A stretch of 64,000 nt of DNA from Globodera rostochiensis (lineage: Eukaryota > Nematoda > Chromadorea > Rhabditida > Heteroderidae), in assembly GCA_018350325.1 (NCBI GenBank), contig JAEVLN010000047.1:1-64000 (forward strand), written 5' to 3'. The notes beneath the pieces were generated by a model. It saw only the letters and a program-made list of their open reading frames with translations, did no database searches and was not told the origin of the DNA. The position numbers and the translations under genes were made by a program. Every line of letters begins with the position of its first letter. The first letter of the stretch is position 1. Positions 35,526 to 48,209 of this stretch are shown here, in pieces.

Positions 35526-36427
35526 AACGGCTAATTGAAAATTTAAAATGATATTCTTAATTATGTTATGTTACAAACCCAAGAAATTATTGAGTGTATT
35601 TTTTAAAATTTAAATTTTATATCACGACCTCTGAAAGTTCGACCTTATAAAACAAATAATAAAAAGGTATTAGAAATATTACATTTTAATAAACTGACCG
35701 AACTAATAAAAAAGGCTTTAAAAGAGCACGTTGCTTGCAAAATTTAATAAATATAATTCAAATATATTTAAATAAAATTTATATTTTACAAAATAAAACA
35801 CAATAAATTAAGATTTAAAAACATTGTATTAGGAAACAAAACCAATAAAAAAAATAAGAACTATTATTTATAATCTTCCTAAATAAAATATTTTCAACGA
35901 ATATTTAATATTAGTTGTAATTTTATATATAGCTGTTACCGGAAGACTCTGTGGAGTTCATAATTTAATGTATTCACATTTTGAAAACTATCAATTTAAA
36001 AAAATATTTTCAATGAAGTAAAATACTTTATTAAAATTACCCATAAATTAAAAATTCAATTAATTTAAAAAGGTCAGAGACACAAAAATTTAATTGAATA
36101 AAAAATTTATGAATGAATTTGTATGAATATAAATTATACAGCATATATCGAGAAAGTAAAAAGTAACAAGATTAATAAGTTTGTTTTTCACGTTTCGAAA
36201 TGAAAAAAAAGTGTACTGTACGAGGTTTGCAATTAAGCTTAATCCACCAAACCAATGAACATTAAACCAACGAAATGTACTGGGTATTTGGTTGCTTAAA
36301 AAATTTAAAGTTCGAAGTCAGCATCCAAAAATTATTTTAATAATTTCCAAATATAAAATTAATCAAAAACTCAAAATAAATTATTAGAATTTATTAATAT
36401 AGAAAAAAACAATTCCATTGTGTCCTG
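35526..36427. other. A-rich spacer
   Basis: Low-complexity A-rich DNA with no island above background except a weak patch near 36210-36290. Nothing supported. Confidence 0.5.
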
Positions 36428-36643
36428 CTATCGCAAAAATAAAGTTAAATTCACATACATTAATTTACAATAACAAATAATATAAATACGACATTGGGAA
36501 CATGATAAAGCACTGTCGTTTGGTCGGTTATGTACGAGTTTAACATGAGGTCGAAATTTTGTGAACATTTTTTTTTTGCGCCATAAATTGACAACAGTTA
36601 TGTGAAGATGCTTGAATATCCCATATTTTATATTAATTTCCAT
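36428..36643 (-). CDS. Small ORF, 71 aa, Cys/Tyr-rich tail, unrecognised
   Basis: A minus-strand ATG frame of 71 codons in an A-rich block, with A at -3 relative to the start. The middle is basic (KFRPHVKLVHNRPN) and the C-terminus is Cys/Tyr-rich (CSQCRIYIICYC). No signal peptide. The DNA is only modestly GC-enriched (36480-36560). It is plausible as a small gene or last exon, but chance is not excluded. Confidence 0.3.
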   Translation of the reverse strand: MEINIKYGIFKHLHITVVNLWRKKKMFTKFRPHVKLVHNRPNDSALSCSQCRIYIICYCKLMYVNLTLFLR

Positions 36644-37487
36644 TTCCTAATTTAATTTGTTGACATATCAAAACAGTTATAAATAATTATATTTTCCTTT
36701 TTAATTTTTATTTGCTTTTTATCTAAAAATTGGATATATCTCTTATAAACTTTTTGTTTTTTAATCGTGTTTATAATGGGCAAACTTTTCATATATTATT
36801 ATTTATGTAAATTAACTATTTTTTTTTGCATTTTTACAAGCAAGCGTACAGGATCGACCCCTGAGGTCAAATTGTTATAGTAGCTGGTTGACTCGATAGT
36901 CGGGCTTAAAAATTATCCTAAACTTTAAATTTTGTCACCTATTTTTTTTATATTTAAAAGCCCGATAACAATTTATTTTTTAAGAAGATTTATGCTCTGT
37001 TTTGGTGTTTTATGGCTGATGACTTTTTGGTCAGTCTTTTTAAGTCATTAATATCTTTTTTTAAATGGCTTTAGCATTGTTATTATTTTTATTATGAAAT
37101 TTATACATTTACAAATAGTAAAGCTAGTTTATTTGCAGTATTTATTTGTTAAGTATTTTACATTATATGGCTCGGTCAACCTACGAGTAACACTCTAGAC
37201 TGAGTTTCATTTCTGTTTCTTATACTTTGAAACAAATTTATTTTATTTTATCTGTACAAGGTTTTAATTTATAAACTTGCAAATCACATTTGTTTAAGAT
37301 TAGTATTTATTTGATGTTTTGTCAACTTAGTTAAAAATTTAGGTATTCGAATTGTTTTTTTAGAGCTGTTTTTATTTTAACTAAAGCAATTTAATAAATT
37401 TTATCAGAATTACTCTTCTGATAAATTGGTATTTGAAATTTTTATTTACAATTTATTTAAATTAATATGGTAGAAAGATGCCTGCAA
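36644..37487. other. T-rich spacer
   Basis: Small islands at about 36840-36905 and 37170-37200. No frame or splice pair was convincing. Confidence 0.45.
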
Positions 37488-37598
37488 TGTAATTTCTAAA
37501 ATATATTGCCATTTTAAACATGAAGTTGCTCGATATAAACAATATCGTTGTCGTATTTTAAATTTAATTTAAGTGCTAAAATTAAAAATGATTAAAAT
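37488..37598 (+). repeat. R4 repeat, copy A
   Basis: TGTAATTTCTAAAATA through AAAAATGATTAAAAT matches 62123-62236 in the same orientation over about 110 bp at roughly 88% identity. It is AT-rich and of unknown origin. Confidence 0.8.
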
Positions 37599-37877
37599 TT
37601 ATTTTTTTGCCGTACATCGTAATCTTGAATTAACAAAGTTGCAAAAAAAAATTCAATATGAATTAGAATAATACAATCAGTTGAATAGAATTTTATTTAT
37701 GTACAAAAGGACAGCATGGGAAAATTAAACAATTATAAGAAAAAGATAAAAAAATTTTTGAGTATTTTACACAAACGAAACGAAAAAAAGTAACAACAAC
37801 AAATATAAAAAATCGATATTTGTGGGTGCTTTTTGGGTATGAGATTTGGTCTTAACGCGTACATTTTCATTTGTAAA
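37599..37877. other. A-rich spacer before the satellite
   Basis: No feature seen apart from the string GCCGTACATCG at about 37609, whose inverted form (TGTACGGC) lies beside R4 copy B at 62280. Confidence 0.4.
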
Positions 37878-39163
37878 ATTTCGAAATGTTTGGAATTCTG
37901 GGAGTAGAATTAAGCTATGACTTAGTTTAGTAACTGGAAAAAGCTAGCCATTTTTTAGCCGAATCCACTGGCAGGTAGAAAAATTAAGGTATTTCGCAAT
38001 TTTTGGCATTCTGGGTGCTGACCACGCTAAGCTATGACTTAGTTTAGTAACTGGAAAATCTATCCTTTTTTTAGCCAAATCCAACGTCAGATAAGAAAAT
38101 TAGCAAATTTCGCAATGTTTGGCATTCTGGGAGTAGAATTGAGCTATGACTTAGTTTAGTAACTGGAAAAATCTATCCTTTTTTTAGCCAAATCCAACGT
38201 CAGATAAGAAAATTAGCAAATTTCGCAATGTTTGGCATTCTGGGAGTAGAATTAAGCTATGACTTAGTTTAGTAACTGGAAAAAGCTAGCCATTTTTTAG
38301 CCGAATCCACTGGCAGGTAGAAAAATTAATTTCGCAATTTTTTTTGGCATTCTAGGTGCTGACCATGCTAAGCTATAACTTAGTTTAGTAACTGGAAAAA
38401 TCTATCCTTTTTTTAGCCAAATCCACAGGCAGATAGAAAAGTTAGGGTATTTCGCAATGTTTGGCATTCTGGGAGTAGAATTACGCTATGCCTTAGTTTA
38501 GTAACTGGAAAAAGCTAGCCATTTTTTAGCCGAATCCACTGGCAGGTAGAAAAATTAAGGTATTTCGCAATTTTTGGCATCCTAAGGCTGACCATGCTAA
38601 GATATGACTTAGTTTAGTAACTGGAAAAATCTATCCTTTTTTTAGACAAATCCAACGTCAGATAAGAAAATTAGCAAATTTCGCAATGTTTGGCATTCTG
38701 GGAGTAGAATTAAGCTATGACTTAGTTTAGTAACTGGAAAAAGCTAGCCATTTTTTAGCCGAATCCACTGGCAGGTAGAAAAATTAAAGTATTTCGCAAT
38801 TTTTGGCAAACTGGGTGCTGACCACGCTAAGCTATGACTTAGTTTAGTAACTGGAAAAATCTATCCTTTTTTTAGACAAATCCAACGTCAGATAAGAAAA
38901 TTAGCAAATTTCGCAATGTTTGGCATTCTGGGAGTAGAATTAAGCTATGACTTAGTTTAGTAACTGGAAAAAGCTAGCCATTTTTTAGCCGAATCCACTG
39001 GCAGGTAGAAAAATTAAGGTATTTCGCAATTTTTGGCATTCTGGGTGCTGACCACGCTAAGCTATGACTTAGTTTAGTAACTGGAAAAAGCTAGCCATTT
39101 TTTAGCCGAATCCACGGACAGGTAGAAAAATTAGGGAATTTCGCAATGTTTGGCATTCTGGGA
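37878..39163 (+). repeat. Satellite array, 11.3 units of 113/117 bp with dimer structure
   Basis: Unit starts (ATTTCG) fall at 37878, 37991, 38107, 38220, 38329, 38449, 38562, 38678, 38791, 38908, 39021 and 39138, the last truncated after about 26 bp. All share CTTAGTTTAGTAACTGG. Two variants exist: A (head GGGAGTAGAATTAAGC, tail GCTAGCCATTTTTTAGCCG, about 113 bp) and B (head GGTGCTGACCACGC, tail TCTATCCTTTTTTTAG, about 117 bp). They mostly alternate A-B. Unit 3 is A-head/B-tail and unit 11 is B-head/A-tail, so recombination has occurred within units. Confidence 0.97.
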
Positions 39164-40696
39164 ATAAAAAAGATAAGCCAAAAGACTAAAGAAGACACTA
39201 TTATTCTGTATAATTGAGGGTGAAAAAGATTAGGATTTATGTCAAAGTTTTGGAATATTATATATTTGTGCGATCTATTTTTGCATTAAAATCCCGGTAT
39301 AAAATAGGCAAATATGATAAAAATGAAAAACATATTGTATTAAGTGAAAAATGAGTAAAAATAAATAAAACGCAAAAATATCTCCATTCTTCAAACAGCA
39401 TAATCTAAAAGGAAAAAAGCATTTGCAGCTTATAACAATAAATATGAAACGAATGAAAAATTAAAAAAAAATTATTATAATAAAAAAATGAACGCAAATG
39501 ACAGAACCGGTATATTTTGTTGAACTTAAGTTTTTTTACAGCTTTATAAATCTATCGGTTTAAATTTATGAAAGGTGTTTTATGGTAAAAAAAGTTTAAT
39601 AAAAATATACAACAAAAAATCCAAAGGCTCATAAAACCGTTCAAAAACTAACAGGCAATAAAATTTTCCGGCTTTTAAATCACGTGAACATCAATCGCAG
39701 CCCGTTTCAATTGTGAATTTAGATACGCTTGGACCCAATTTTTGTAAAATATAAAAACCTCAAAATGAACCTTTAAAAAGATCCCTTTTTATCTAACCAA
39801 AAAACGCAACCGACTTTCAGACATGCAAATCAAATTTAAAAAAACATTGTCATAATGATTTAAACGGAATCTCGATAAAATTTTTGATTGTATAAAACTT
39901 CAGTTAAGAGAAAAAAAGTTTAAAAAAATTACACCGCTCTGGGTTAGAAAACGAATTGTTTCCCGTTGTCGACTTTGAATAAGTAAGTAAATGTTTGGGA
40001 CAAAAAATTCATGTTAAAGATATAAAAAATATTTAAGGAATTATTGAAATTAGAATATAACCCAATTAAAAAAAATATAGAAATTTAAGAATATCATTAA
40101 TTTTATAATAAATTCAAACTATAAAAACAAAAAGATTTAATGATTAAAAGCCTTCCATGTTCACGCAACCTTTTTTGTCGTCTGCATTCATCGCTCCAAC
40201 CATTTAACCAATATCATCATTTGCCCATTGTTTGAAAATAATTTTCTGAATATATTAAGAAAATATACATAATTTGTAGCATTTATTCTAAATCTTATAT
40301 AAAAGAATTTAATTGTGTTCCATGTCAAATTAACAGTAATGATTTTAAAATTTAAATTATTTTTAATAAATATTATTTTGTTTTTCTGAAAATTTGCAAA
40401 AAATAAAACGCAATAAAATTATTTAATGGAAACCTTTATATAATTTCTTTAACAGATATTAAATAAATTATCCATGATCTCAGAATCTACTTATTAAAAA
40501 CATTTTTAAAATATTGTCGAAATCAAGATTCTACTGTTAAAACTAATATTGTTTAAAATATATTCATGATAATTCAACATTGCGTTATAATTATAAATGG
40601 AAAATTTATGATAAGAAATAAAAAACAATGGAAAATAAATTATTTACCAAAAATTCTAAATATGAATATAAAATTCGACGAGTAGCTTAGCGCAAA
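39164..40696. other. A-rich spacer
   Basis: Low-complexity DNA with a few weak islands (about 39660-39735, 39935-39975, 40155-40210). No frame was supported. Confidence 0.5.
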
Positions 40697-40822
40697 ATGA
40701 AAATCTGGTTCCATGATATGGGTCATTGCTTCACAGTTTGTCAACAGCTGGAGATGGGACAATTGGCCGACGTAAGCATTTACCACTTTATAGAAAAGTT
40801 TAATAAAAAAAACGTTGGATGA
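40697..40822 (+). CDS. Possible first exon or small ORF (41 aa)
   Basis: An ATG frame of 41 codons begins MKIWFHDMGHCFTVCQQLEM in a GC island. The island ends at the donor-like GTAAGC (GT at 40772), so a coding first exon 40697-40771 is an alternative. The surrounding block is A-rich, which is unlike most plus-strand candidates here. KIWF recalls homeodomain helix 3 but the rest does not fit. Product unknown. Confidence 0.25.
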   Translation: MKIWFHDMGHCFTVCQQLEMGQLADVSIYHFIEKFNKKNVG

Positions 40823-42605
40823 ATATATTTAATTTCATTTAATTATAATAATACCAAAATATAAGAATTAAGTCTGTTTCATTGAAAATAAACAGCAGTG
40901 AGAAAACGGAAATTAATATTATTGAAAACAGCTTATAAAACATGCATGAAAAATATATTAATTAAATGTATTTATACAATCAAAAAAAGATGATCAAACA
41001 TGATATGATATTTAAATGTTTCGACAAAAATATCTCTAAGAAATTGTCAAAAAATGAAGAGATAAACACGTAAAAAAAAGATCAGCCAGCAAAATATTAC
41101 TTGACTACTAATTTTAGTAGTATTTTACTTTTAGGGGTTTAGCAAAATTTTAAAATTAAAAATTTTCTTTAATGTTCAAAATCCGTAGTGCAATCATCCA
41201 AATAAAGACAAAGAATATTTAATTAATACAAATCATTGAATTAAATGGTTTTTAACATTAAAGTTTTTACTGGAAAATAATTTTAATATTTCAATTATTC
41301 GCAATAAAAGTTTATGTCTTAAGATTAAATAAAACTTTTAGATTTGCAGAATTGGTATTTAATTTTAAAATTTCAAATGGTAGACGCCATCAATTTCGTA
41401 TAGTATGGAAACGTAAAAAAGCTGTCCCTGCATTTTCATTAGATTTTGTATTTGCGATTCGTTATACAAATCACATTATAAGCACAATTTTATTGTTTCT
41501 GATATTAATGGTTATAGACTTTTTCATTACTTGATGATGAAGCGAGACAAAGCCAAGGAGATATGATTTTGTGAAATAATAAAAAGTCATTTTAAACGCT
41601 AAACACTTAAATTTCTTGCATAATATAATTAAAAATTATAGGTATTAACTTTTCTTAAAATATAAAAGTTACTATAAATTTAATTAATTTAAGATTAGAC
41701 TCCAAATAGCGGAAAAAATTAACCGAAAATACATATTTGCAAAAAAATACCTAAAACTATTCACTTTTAAAAACAGCCTGCACAAACTAGCAATTGTTGT
41801 TTAAAATGTAATATATGGACTAAATTTACAATTGCGAAAAAGTAAAATGGAATATATAAAATTATTAAAAATAAATAAATTTGATACAGAACTTAATTTC
41901 CCGTGCAACGCTAAAACAAGAAAAATATGTTTAAAATTATTGTTTTTTACATATTTGAGATGTAATACAAAATTTAATGTTACCAAAAACTATAATAAAA
42001 AAGAATAGAGCAATGCATTAAATTTAAAACTTTTATAAATATTTCCTTTTTATTTACTATTGTGGCAATTTGTATGAACAAAAAACGTTAAACCACAGAT
42101 AAAACTTATTATATACTTATATCAAAAAGTATAAACTTTTTATTTTGTTTCATAACTATAGCAACTAACATATTACTTCTATTAAGGCGCAATTTAAATT
42201 TATAAAAGTTGGTTAATCTATTTAAAATTTAATCGGAAAAAATAAATGGTTGCTGGTTAAACTTCTGTTATTTGTTGCCTCATTAAGCCTCTTAAAAATT
42301 TATTATTACTTTAAATAATTATTGTATAAATACTTTAAACCAATTGAATAACAAGTAATCCCACAAAATCAAAAAGACGCATTACTATTTAAATAATGCT
42401 CAACAATGCATTTCTTATGCATATATATGTAATGTTGTAAAACCTAAAAATTAAAGTTATGGATTATTTTCTGCCTTAAAAAAGTTTATGAATATAGATA
42501 ACATCAAAAGTATAAATTTTAAAATGAAACAGAAAACTGATCAAAAACTTAAATAATAAAGATAAAAAGGCAAAGCAAAATAATATAATCTTTTAAAAAA
42601 TAAAT
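40823..42605. other. A-rich spacer
   Basis: Contains a 60-codon plus frame from an alternative start (41352-41534, basic then hydrophobic) and a 61-codon minus frame (41801-41986). Both have background composition and are not supported. No repeats seen. Confidence 0.45.
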
Positions 42606-42682
42606 AATTTTAAAATTCAAAAAGACGCTAAATGCGCTCCCGTTGGGGCACCTACTCTACCTCCACTTCGGTCGCAACGGCG
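42606..42682 (+). other. Exon-like island ending in a perfect donor
   Basis: A GC island ends in CGGCG/GTAAGTAAG, the best donor consensus in the window. One frame reads DAKCAPVGAPTLPPLRSQRR up to the donor. An ATG at 42632 in another frame gives MRSRWGTYSTSTSVATA. No acceptor is clear upstream, which would fit a first exon. The block is A-rich. Confidence 0.35.
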
Positions 42683-43226
42683 GTAAGTAAGCAGACATAA
42701 TTTTAAGTCTATAAAAAGCAAATTTACTCACCCAAATTAAATAAATGATTAATGAATCGGGTAGTAATAAAACAAAATGAAACGTAACTGCACTTAAAAT
42801 TTAAATTTGCTAGCACGAAAACAAAATGAATTCAGAATAAAAATAAATAATAAAACTTAAACAATCAAAAGTAAATTAATAACAATAAAAATATCTTTAT
42901 AAAATGTTTAATTTAGGATAGCACAATTCTGTTGTCGCGTGATTTCTAAATTAATTTAAATAATATTTAATATAAAAATCAAAAACATTCAATGGTGTCA
43001 GACATGGCGCCATTAGCAAAAAGTAAATTTTGAAAATAGAGAGGCAGCATATATGAAGAAAAATATTACGTAAAATAAATTTTAAAAAAAATAACTTTTA
43101 AAAATATGTTTAAACCCAAATAAACAATTAACATTTATTCAAAAAAAATTCAAAACGAACAAAGAATATGCTAAAAGTTTATACATTGAAAGTGTGGTTT
43201 TATCACTATTTTACGAAGGTAAAAAT
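42683..43226. other. A-rich spacer
   Basis: A minor island at about 42990-43020 has a 13-codon ATG frame (MVSDMAPLAKSKF). Nothing else. Confidence 0.4.
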
Positions 43227-43408
43227 CTAAATTTCAGGACACATTAAATAGAATGGACTTTTGTCAGCACTAGATTTTGTAAAATCCCACAAACATTGAC
43301 AGGACGGACCAGCATGTCTTAACATTTGAACACTTGGAAGCCGGTTCTGTAAAGATCGCTAAAAATTTAAGAATGCAAGTTTATAATAACAAAAAAATTT
43401 TTAAATAA
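43227..43408. other. Coding-like island, open on both strands
   Basis: Plus strand: 41 codons between TAA stops at 43280 and 43406, reading RTDQHVLTFEHLEAGSVKIA. Minus strand: after a strong acceptor (TTTTTAGCGATCTTTACAG), 39 codons from 43346 down to 43227 read NRLPSVQMLRHAGPSCQCLW before TAG. The A-rich block and the strong acceptor favour the minus strand. No donor is evident. Product unknown. Confidence 0.3.
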
Positions 43409-46199
43409 AGAACAAAATTCCATTTTTAATGAATTTAATTATTGGAACTTTCTATGAGCAACGGCTTAATATAAAGCACGCAAATGTGCAAATGTGATAG
43501 ATTGAATATGAATGGCCTTTGTTCGACGACATGAACAACCAAATTTCTTGCTGTTTGACGAGTTTTATTGTAATTTCAGACTTCACAATATATAAAATAA
43601 AAGGCTATTTAAAAAATTAAAATAACAAAATTATAAAAAATAAAAATGTATGACATTTCAAATGCTTAAAAATAATTTAAATTTAAAAAATAACACTTTA
43701 ATGCCTAAAGCTAAAAATTTAAAATAATATAAAAACCAACAAAATATTATAAATAAAATGGTAAAATTAATATATTTTAAAAAAAATATTAACCATTCAA
43801 CTATTTATAATAAATAAATTAAATTGTATAAAAATAAAATAATAATATTAAATAATGCTTAGCCACGCCAGTTTAGCTTATTACGAATATAACAGTGGAA
43901 TAAAAAACAATCATTGATTATATTATAAGCTATGCGGCCGTAAAATTAAAAGTGACTGTTAATTTTTAAATAAATAAAGTGTTAAAATACAAAGAAATTT
44001 TAAAATTATTAATCACCAACTATTGGAAAAACATGTAATAAAGATTAAAATACAATATTTGTCTATAAAAATTCGTGCTTTTTTTGGAACTTAATTTGTA
44101 TAAATTAGACATTTACTAACAAATTAACTATTGTTTTAAAATAAAAGGCTTAATCAACGGTTGTGTTCAAAAATTTTGGCTGTGCTTTCGTTTCGGTGAC
44201 TTTTTTAAATTTTAGTTTAGATTTTGGGTCACTAATTTTAGGTAGCAAAAGCTACATTGTAAGGAAGAAACAAAATCAATATAAAATAAAATTAAAAATC
44301 AAACCAAGAAAAGATATTTTAAATGTAAAATTTTTTAAGCATTTATGTTATCTTGCATAATTTATTATTTTACGTAAAAATATGATATGTCCCTTCAGGG
44401 TGGAAATAATAAAATTAAAATTGTTAATCAAATGTAAGTAAATTTAAACACCCTTACGCCCTAATAAATTAAAACCAATTAAACGTAATAAGGCATTTAA
44501 TTTAGTTAGTTAGTTCAGGAAGATTAAGTCTTCACCAACAAACAACAAAGAAATACCACATACCTAATTTAAAATTATGTCTAAAAAAAAGCTTCATTGA
44601 TATGCGACTAAAATCACAGCAGTCAAATTTTTCAAACACAGCACATCTTTTAATATAAAAAGACAAGTAACAAAGCGTATTAATAGATTACTGATACATA
44701 AATTTAAAAAAAAAATAAAAAACAAGTAAATGCTTACACAAACTTTGAAACAACTTAAAATAAAAATATCTTAATTAATAAGTTTGAACTAAAATTATAT
44801 GATCCGTTCTTGGTAAACTCATTGAAGGTCACGTTACTATTCATAGTAAATAACAATTAAATATTTGAATCAAATATTGCTAATATCCACTTTATAGAAT
44901 GATTTACGAAATTGTACTGAGAAGCAAGTATATGAAAAAACTATTTGATTTATTGCCAAATTAAAAAAATAAAATATTTAAATTTGTGCATTTTAATGCT
45001 AATAAATTCACATATTATTTATTAAAAAATAATTGTACCATTTAGCGAGAAGACTGGAAATACACAAAAATAAAATTTATAATAATTTTTTAACAACTAC
45101 CTCAAAGCATGCAAAAATTTTAAATTTTAAAAATAAAATAAACAATGAGGAACCACAGTTAAATAATTGAAATTAATTAACGAACATTTGTTTGAACATG
45201 CGCGTTTAAGCTGAACCTATACTGTCAAGTAATTCAAGTAATAAAGCCTCATACCAATTTTTGTAATAATAATAATAAATGAGCGTAAATGCCGATTGCC
45301 AAATCATTATTCAGATACATATTACGCTCTGAGATAAAGAGTCTCAATAAAAAATTATTTGTGAAAACTAAAATAATGGGTTCTTTTAATTTTTTATCAA
45401 ATTGTTTTGGATCTATCAGAATTTATTAAGGATATATTCTTGAAGATGTTTATGTGGTATTATTGTAAAAGAATCCCGATAAGTTCGTATTTTGTGATGC
45501 TTTAAAAAAACAATTTTTGTTATTATCTCATTGTAACAGTATAACATTAATAATTGAAGTGAAAAGACGCTAGGCATATAAATTGTGGTGCGCTTTATAT
45601 TTTTGTTTTTTAAATATAAATGCAGGCATTTGGTATTAAATACATATAATTAATTTTACAAATTTAAAAGTTTATGACTTTATTGCTTTCAATTCAGCCT
45701 AGGGAAATAAATAAAAGATGTATGTAAAATTGCATTAAAATAAATAAAGTAAACAAAAATAACTTCCAATTAAATATGTTACAAAATCTAAAATTAATAA
45801 AATTGAAGGAAATGGAAACACCAGAGCTGTTCAATAAAAAGATTGACGCAATTTTATAAAATAAAATACTAAAAACATAAAACGACGAAATGTGTCAGAT
45901 AAAAAACCTGCAAAAAAAGTAAACACAAATACACCCATCTCAAGAATAAAAATTAGTAAAAAAAATTAGTAAAAGTAATATGTGACACAAAAGTCATGAA
46001 CAATCGCAGCCGTCCACAAAGAAGAGCGTTGAAATGAGCATCGGTCTCTATACATTTTGAAAGGCCTTAAAACCAAGAATTATGAAACCGGTTCAAATTT
46101 CATGCTTTGTTATTTGTAATACAACATTTATTTAATAAAAACTGAATTATTGGACAAATTGAGGAAATTTTTAAAAAATGCAACAAATACAATATAACA
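43409..46199. other. A-rich block with scattered islands
   Basis: Islands at about 43505-43570 (frame EYEWPLFDDMNNQISCCL), 43860-43950, 44160-44260 (65-codon frame 44163-44360, weak), 45190-45300 and 45980-46080 (frame HEQSQPSTKKSVEMSIGLY). No canonical splice pairs. Otherwise low-complexity AT. Confidence 0.4.
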
Positions 46200-47026
46200 A
46201 ATTAATTTAAAATACAATTTAATTTTTTTGCATATAACAAGGCTACCATATTTTTATTTTCATTCGGCATTACAAAATTGTATTATTTCAATATCATGTT
46301 TCTTTTTTTCTTTTTCCTAATATTTCTTTGTATAAAAATTAGATGAAATTTATTTTCTTATTTATATCAGTATTTTTGAATTGTATGCAATTATTATATA
46401 AAAATTTTTTGTTTTGCGTTGAGCCGGGCGATGAAAAGTGTTGTCCTCGACTCAAAAAATGACTCCATGACTCATAAGGCACATGATCGTGCTTAATTAA
46501 TAATTTTTATTACTAAAAATATTTGCAATTTATCAATTCATCACTCTGTGACGTATAATTAAATGTAACTATTTTTAAATGCAACTTAATTTTTTCATTC
46601 GTATATTTTATTGCTGTTATCATTTGTTCATAAATTCGCATTACGTTTTAATTTGATTTTTTATTTATGGTTTGTTTTAATAAACCAATGTAATTGTGTA
46701 AAAAATTTAAAATATTCAAAGATAAAATGAATACATTTTTTACAGCAAAGTTTAAAATTTGTATTTCTTGTTTTTTCAATAACTGTCGAGATCGCAATGT
46801 AGCGATGAAGGGGTGACTTTGAATCTTCTTTTTTTAATATTTCTGAATTTTTAGTTCACATAATTAATTTCATTCATAATTTTAATTTTATTTTAAGAAT
46901 TAAAGTATTTTTATTTTACCCCGTTTTGTTTCATAAAAAATCACTCGACGTGCGATACTAACATTAGTTTTCAATTTATACATAAATATATTTAATTGAA
47001 AAGCCTCATTTCTGTTCTATCTTCAG
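46200..47026. other. T-rich segment with island at 46410-46490
   Basis: The island is open in two plus frames, one Cys-bearing (CVEPGDEKCCPRLKK then TGA), the other reading SRAMKSVVLDSKNDSMTHK. No splice site settles which. The T-rich tract runs directly into the acceptor at 47025. Confidence 0.35.
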
Positions 47027-47131
47027 AGTAACTCAAAACTGGAAGCACGCACGGTGGGCGTCTTCTTCGCCACGAGCTGCGAAAACCGCAAGCGTATTTG
47101 CATATCTGACAACAATGGTCAAATAGGATCA
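47027..47131 (+). other. Strong exon candidate (105 bp, 35 codons)
   Basis: A T-rich tract ending CTGTTCTATCTTCAG precedes a GC-rich segment that ends at TCA/GTAAAAAG. Taken in frame from the acceptor it is exactly 35 codons with no stop: SNSKLEARTVGVFFATSCEN, then RKRICISDNNGQIGS. Composition changes sharply at both ends, and plus-strand polarity flips from T-rich to A-rich here. An alternative donor GTCAAA lies at 47118. A second frame is also open for about 32 codons. No domain is recognised. Confidence 0.45.
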
Positions 47132-48209
47132 GTAAAAAGATTTTATATTAAAAAATTAAATTTAATAACAATTTGAAATCTCTGTTATGAGTTATAGCAT
47201 TAAATAATTGTAAACACAAATAAATAAATAATTAGTATAACAAAAAAAATCGAATTTGTAATTAATTTAAAAACTTTCACTATATAAGAACAAAATAAAA
47301 TTTATTGCAAATTCTTATCAAACAAAAATAATTAATATTTGTATAATAAAACCAATTATATGCAATTAAAAAATAGTAATCTAAAAACAAATTGTTTATT
47401 AGTACTTGCTAACTAATGCTAAATCCTAAACCTTTTCAAAAATTGGGGAAATGTGTTGAAGAAATCAGCTAAATTTAATAAACAATTATAATAAAAAAAT
47501 TTATTAAAGGTTACATTGTATCTATCAATATATTGTTAAACACAATTTCGAAATTTTTAAACTTTGGAATGAAATAAATTAGCGAACCACAACAGGTTGG
47601 CCGCCAATTGCAACCGTAACTCATTGTATGCTTTTTGATTGGCTAAATAAATTTCCTTATTATTTTCAGCTGTTTATCTTAATAGTTGGTAATAATGTTA
47701 ATCCGTAAAAGAATTTTAGGTTCATCAACAACGCTCATCATTGTTCATAATATTAAATATAATTAATTTATAATGTTAACAATAATCACCAATTAAACTT
47801 GCTTTAATCACAATAATTTTAATGTTAAAGTCGTAACACTTGTTTTTATTATGAAAAAATTGAAGACTGTTAACGTCATATTTACTTATAAAGCTAAAAT
47901 AAACTTTCAACCTACAAAATAAAATATAACCACTACCATCTGGCGTACCCTACCCCATTGGCTATGCCCCTGTTAAGGTACGCATGCGCATTAAGAACTT
48001 TTTTTTTCTTATAGCAGCCAAAAGCAAAACGTGGCAATGGCGGACATTATTTTTGTTAAGTTAAATGCGGGTTGTAAAATTGCAAATAAAAATAAAAATA
48101 ATAAAACAAAGTAAAAACTCTGCTTTAAACTAATTATATTTGTGTACCTAATAATATAAATGCAAATTAAAACCCCAACTATTTTAGTAAAATGAGTCAA
48201 AACATGATA
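47132..48209. other. A-rich block with island at 47935-48080
   Basis: The segment 47935-47983 reads PLPSGVPYPIGYAPVK and stops at the donor-like AAG/GTACGC, so it may be an exon, although no acceptor is clear. The minus-strand 63-codon frame (48009-48200) is hydrophobic low-complexity translation and not supported. Confidence 0.35.

Noticed and set aside
37878..39163. CRISPR-like regular repeats
   Set aside because: Units are contiguous 113/117-bp tandem monomers without short repeats separated by unique spacers; this is a eukaryotic satellite.
40697..40771. Homeobox-like KIWF string
   Set aside because: Only four residues match helix 3; the following sequence (HDMGHCFTVC) does not fit a homeodomain.
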